A stretch of DNA of 64,000 bases from Rhodothermales bacterium. GTDB taxonomy: Bacteria; Bacteroidota; Rhodothermia; Rhodothermales; JAHQVL01. Location of the stretch: the NCBI GenBank assembly GCA_041391505.1, contig JAWKNW010000018.1:1-64000 (forward strand), in the 5' to 3' direction. Position numbers and translations under genes: made by a program. Position 1 is the first letter of the stretch; every line of letters begins with the position of its first letter. Positions 62,092-64,000 of the stretch are shown here, piece by piece. The notes under the pieces are model-generated. The model made no database searches and had not been told where the DNA came from. It was given only the letters and a program-made list of their open reading frames with translations.

Positions 62092-63495
62092 ATGCCACAG
62101 TCTCTCGTACTCCCCTGTTGTGTCGAGGCTCCCCCGGCGTTTGCGCCGAAGGCGCGTTATGCGATCGAGGTCCTGCTGTGCGGACTCGGCGCCGAGCCGC
62201 TATGGGTGGAGCGCGCGCATCTGGCAGGGCCGTCGATCTATTACGGACCCGAGCCGGAGGCGGCCGGCCCCACGACCGTGGCGATCCGGCTTCGGGAGGA
62301 GACGCCGGCGTATTTCGCGTCCGGCGAGGCCTATCCGGCGCACCGGATGCGGCGCGTGCCGATCGGGGAAGCGACCTGGCCCATGCTCTTCGGCGAACCG
62401 GACGACGACGACCCCATCGCCTCCGCCTTTTTCTGGCTCTCCGGGTGGCAGGAGCACACGTGCATCGAGCGCGACCGGCACGGCCGGTTTCCGTACGAGG
62501 CCTCGCTGCAGGCGGCGTGGGGCACGGCCTGCGAGCCGGCGGTGGATGCCTACCGCGTCCTGCTGGGCGAGCGCCTCGCGCGCGCGGGCTTCATCGCGGT
62601 GCCGACGCGGTGGGCCGGCCACGACTGGGCCTTCTGCGCGACGCACGACATCGACTACCTCCGCAAGTGGCGCCCGGGGATCATGTATCGCGAACTGGTC
62701 GAGTACCCGCTGCTCAACCGCCTGGACCGCCCGCCGCCGGAGCGCCGCCGCCGTCTCGCCTCCTCGCTCCGGCAATTCGCGACGCCGGGCGATCCGTTTC
62801 GGCTGGCGATCGACCGGATGGTCGATGCGGAACGAGGCCGGCAGGGGAGCGCCACCTACTTCTTCAAGGCCGGCGCCCACGGCCCGCACGACGTTCACTA
62901 CGGGCTCCACGGCGGCTATATCCAGCACGTGTTCGCCCGGCTGCGTCGCGACGGCTTCGAGATCGGGCTGCACCCGGGATACCACGCGCACGACCATGCC
63001 GGGCGGATGCGGGACGAGCGGTCCCGCCTCGCCGGCGCCGCGAAGGCGCCGGTGACGTCCGTACGGCAGCACTACCTCCGCTGGCAGCCCGAGATCACGC
63101 CGGCGCTGCACGCCGAGGCGGGCTTCGCGCTCGATTCCACCCTCGGCTTCTCCACCTTCGAAGGGTTTCGACACGGCACCTGCCACCCGTTCCCGCTGTT
63201 CGACATCCCGGCGAACGCCGCGCATCCGATCTGGGAAATGCCGCTCTGCCTGATGGACGCGGCGATCTTCAACCGCCGCCACCTCACCGCGGAAGAAGCC
63301 CTCGGCGTCTCCCGCCGGCTCATCGACCAGTGCCGCCAGTTCCGGGGCGTGTGCGTCATGCTCTGGCACAATACCCTCTGGGACGAGATCGACTTCCCGG
63401 GCTGGGGCCAGCACTTCCTCGATACCCTCGACGCCGCCGCGTCCGCCGGCGGATGCCTGACCACGCTCTCGATGGCGCTGGAGGCGTACAGGTAA
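62092..63495 (+). CDS. Polysaccharide deacetylase-like protein
   Basis: A 467-residue protein. Residues about 200-460 carry features of a NodB-type deacetylase: THDIDY, then HPGYHAHD, which could supply the metal-binding Asp and histidines. The N-terminal 170 residues are of the kind found in DUF7033-type deacetylase proteins. It might remove acetyl groups from a polysaccharide or take part in surface polymer synthesis, but the exact substrate is unknown. Start at 62092 is 43 bases from the divergent HD gene. Its stop is at the edge of a heptamer element. Confidence 0.75.
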   Translation: MPQSLVLPCCVEAPPAFAPKARYAIEVLLCGLGAEPLWVERAHLAGPSIYYGPEPEAAGPTTVAIRLREETPAYFASGEAYPAHRMRRVPIGEATWPMLFGEPDDDDPIASAFFWLSGWQEHTCIERDRHGRFPYEASLQAAWGTACEPAVDAYRVLLGERLARAGFIAVPTRWAGHDWAFCATHDIDYLRKWRPGIMYRELVEYPLLNRLDRPPPERRRRLASSLRQFATPGDPFRLAIDRMVDAERGRQGSATYFFKAGAHGPHDVHYGLHGGYIQHVFARLRRDGFEIGLHPGYHAHDHAGRMRDERSRLAGAAKAPVTSVRQHYLRWQPEITPALHAEAGFALDSTLGFSTFEGFRHGTCHPFPLFDIPANAAHPIWEMPLCLMDAAIFNRRHLTAEEALGVSRRLIDQCRQFRGVCVMLWHNTLWDEIDFPGWGQHFLDTLDAAASAGGCLTTLSMALEAYR

Positions 63496-63627
63496 GGGTT
63501 CAAGGCTCAAGGTTTAAGGTTTAAGGTATTTTTAGAAAAAGCATGCTGAGCTCGGAGGGGGGAGGCGCCAGGCATCTCAAAGGAGCCCCCCTTGAACCTT
63601 AAACCTCGAACCTTAAACCCTAACCCA
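63496..63627. repeat. MITE-like element with inverted heptamer arrays (TTAAGGT family)
   Basis: Left arm about 63496-63527 has units TCAAGGC, TCAAGGT, TTAAGGT, TTAAGGT; right arm about 63590-63627 has CCTTGAA, CCTTAAA, CCTCGAA, CCTTAAA, CCCTAAC. The arms are inverted relative to each other across about 60 bases. The left arm begins directly at the stop codon of the deacetylase. Confidence 0.75.
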
Positions 63628-63932
63628 CCCCCTTCTGGCCTGGTAATTGCAGGGCCATGCGAAGGCAGGAATTTCCCACAAATAACGATGATGGCTACCG
63701 CGGCCCGGATGCGAATCCGAGGAACGGGGCTACGGGAACGACCGAATCGGGTGACCGTAGATCAGAAATGCCGTAATGACCGCCGGGACGTCCCGCATCC
63801 GGCCGCCGGCGAGGCTGATCTCGACTGCCTTTCGACGATGTGACACTCAATTTGAGACGGCCTACCAGATTGCTTCTCGCTTCTCCGGACGCGAGACGGC
63901 GGCCTCTCCCCATCCACAACGATTTATTACCC
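63628..63932. other. Intergenic region, nothing recognised
   Basis: No gene, RNA or repeat could be supported. Frames present are short and lack family similarity. Confidence 0.4.
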
Positions 63933-64000
63933 ATGAGAACGCCTGGTTATTTGTTGCTGCTGATCTTTCTGATGCTGGGGTGCAACACCACGGAGCGGAT
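63933..64000 (+). CDS. Lipoprotein, 3' truncated by window end
   Basis: From ATG 63933 the frame reads MRTPGYLLLLIFLMLGCNTT, a complete lipoprotein signal with lipobox LMLGC. Only 22 codons are visible, so the function cannot be known. Confidence 0.6.
   Translation, partial: MRTPGYLLLLIFLMLGCNTTER

Overview
The window is GC-rich, double-stranded bacterial chromosome, and its gene content points to the Rhodothermales/Rhodothermota branch near the Bacteroidota. Indicators are a TonB-dependent receptor with an N-terminal carboxypeptidase-regulatory-like domain followed by a PorV-type outer-membrane protein, a one-polypeptide hybrid two-component regulator (propeller, histidine kinase, receiver and AraC domains), CRTAC1/ASPIC-UnbV proteins, many lipoproteins, a DUF1553/DUF1501 pair, and generally weak Shine-Dalgarno signals. 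No prophage, insertion-sequence transposase, CRISPR array or rRNA operon was seen. The taxonomic call is inference.

Layout. 1-6.0 kb: tail of a GlcD-type FAD oxidase, a PmtA-like methyltransferase, then a SAM-I riboswitch with terminator controlling metX-asd-GNAT, tRNA-Gly(GCC) and a DUF411 lipoprotein. 6.0-10.2 kb: two ABC-2 permease copies, one frameshifted many times, separated by two minisatellite arrays, with a PDZ protein upstream. 10.3-16 kb: SDR, DUF389, UxaA-type dehydratase, rhamnose mutarotase, a four-helix-bundle (S23/IVP) gene inside a repeat-bounded cassette, and a CDF efflux protein. 16-28 kb: DUF1553-LamG, DUF1501 and cytochrome-propeller genes, an IlvD/Edd sugar-acid dehydratase, a GntP permease and a DapA-family gene. 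28.7-35.5 kb: TonB receptor, 761-residue secreted protein and PorV, each followed by a hairpin. 35.6-48 kb: a very tight eight-gene operon of CRTAC1 proteins, TPR lipoproteins, a second TonB receptor and two paralogous lipoproteins. 48.4-52.6 kb: the hybrid regulator, followed by gene remnants. 53.6-57.2 kb: a second DapA paralogue, a KdaD-like FAH protein and a ketoglutarate-semialdehyde dehydrogenase. 57.3-64 kb: an Arg/Glu-rich secreted protein, a small lipoprotein, tryptophanase, an HDAC-like deacetylase, an HD phosphohydrolase, a polysaccharide deacetylase-like protein and the start of a lipoprotein.

How the genes fit together. Methionine/threonine precursor synthesis (metX, asd) sits under SAM control. 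Sugar-acid catabolism is spread over three loci (uxaA/rhaM, ilvD-like/gntP/dapA-like, and dapA-like/kdaD-like/KGSADH) and together could feed pentonates to 2-oxoglutarate by a non-phosphorylative route. The TonB/PorV and CRTAC1/TPR clusters with the adjacent hybrid regulator look like a surface uptake or processing region.

The most unusual feature is the noncoding sequence. Several unrelated short repeat families, three of them with a 7-bp period (GATTAGC, TTAAGGT, GCATCCC), occupy gene 3' ends and two divergent promoter regions. Some form inverted-repeat, MITE-like elements that supply the stop codons of the flanking genes. One cassette with the same ends carries the four-helix-bundle gene. 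A second point is a DapA paralogue in which the presumed Schiff-base lysine is valine.
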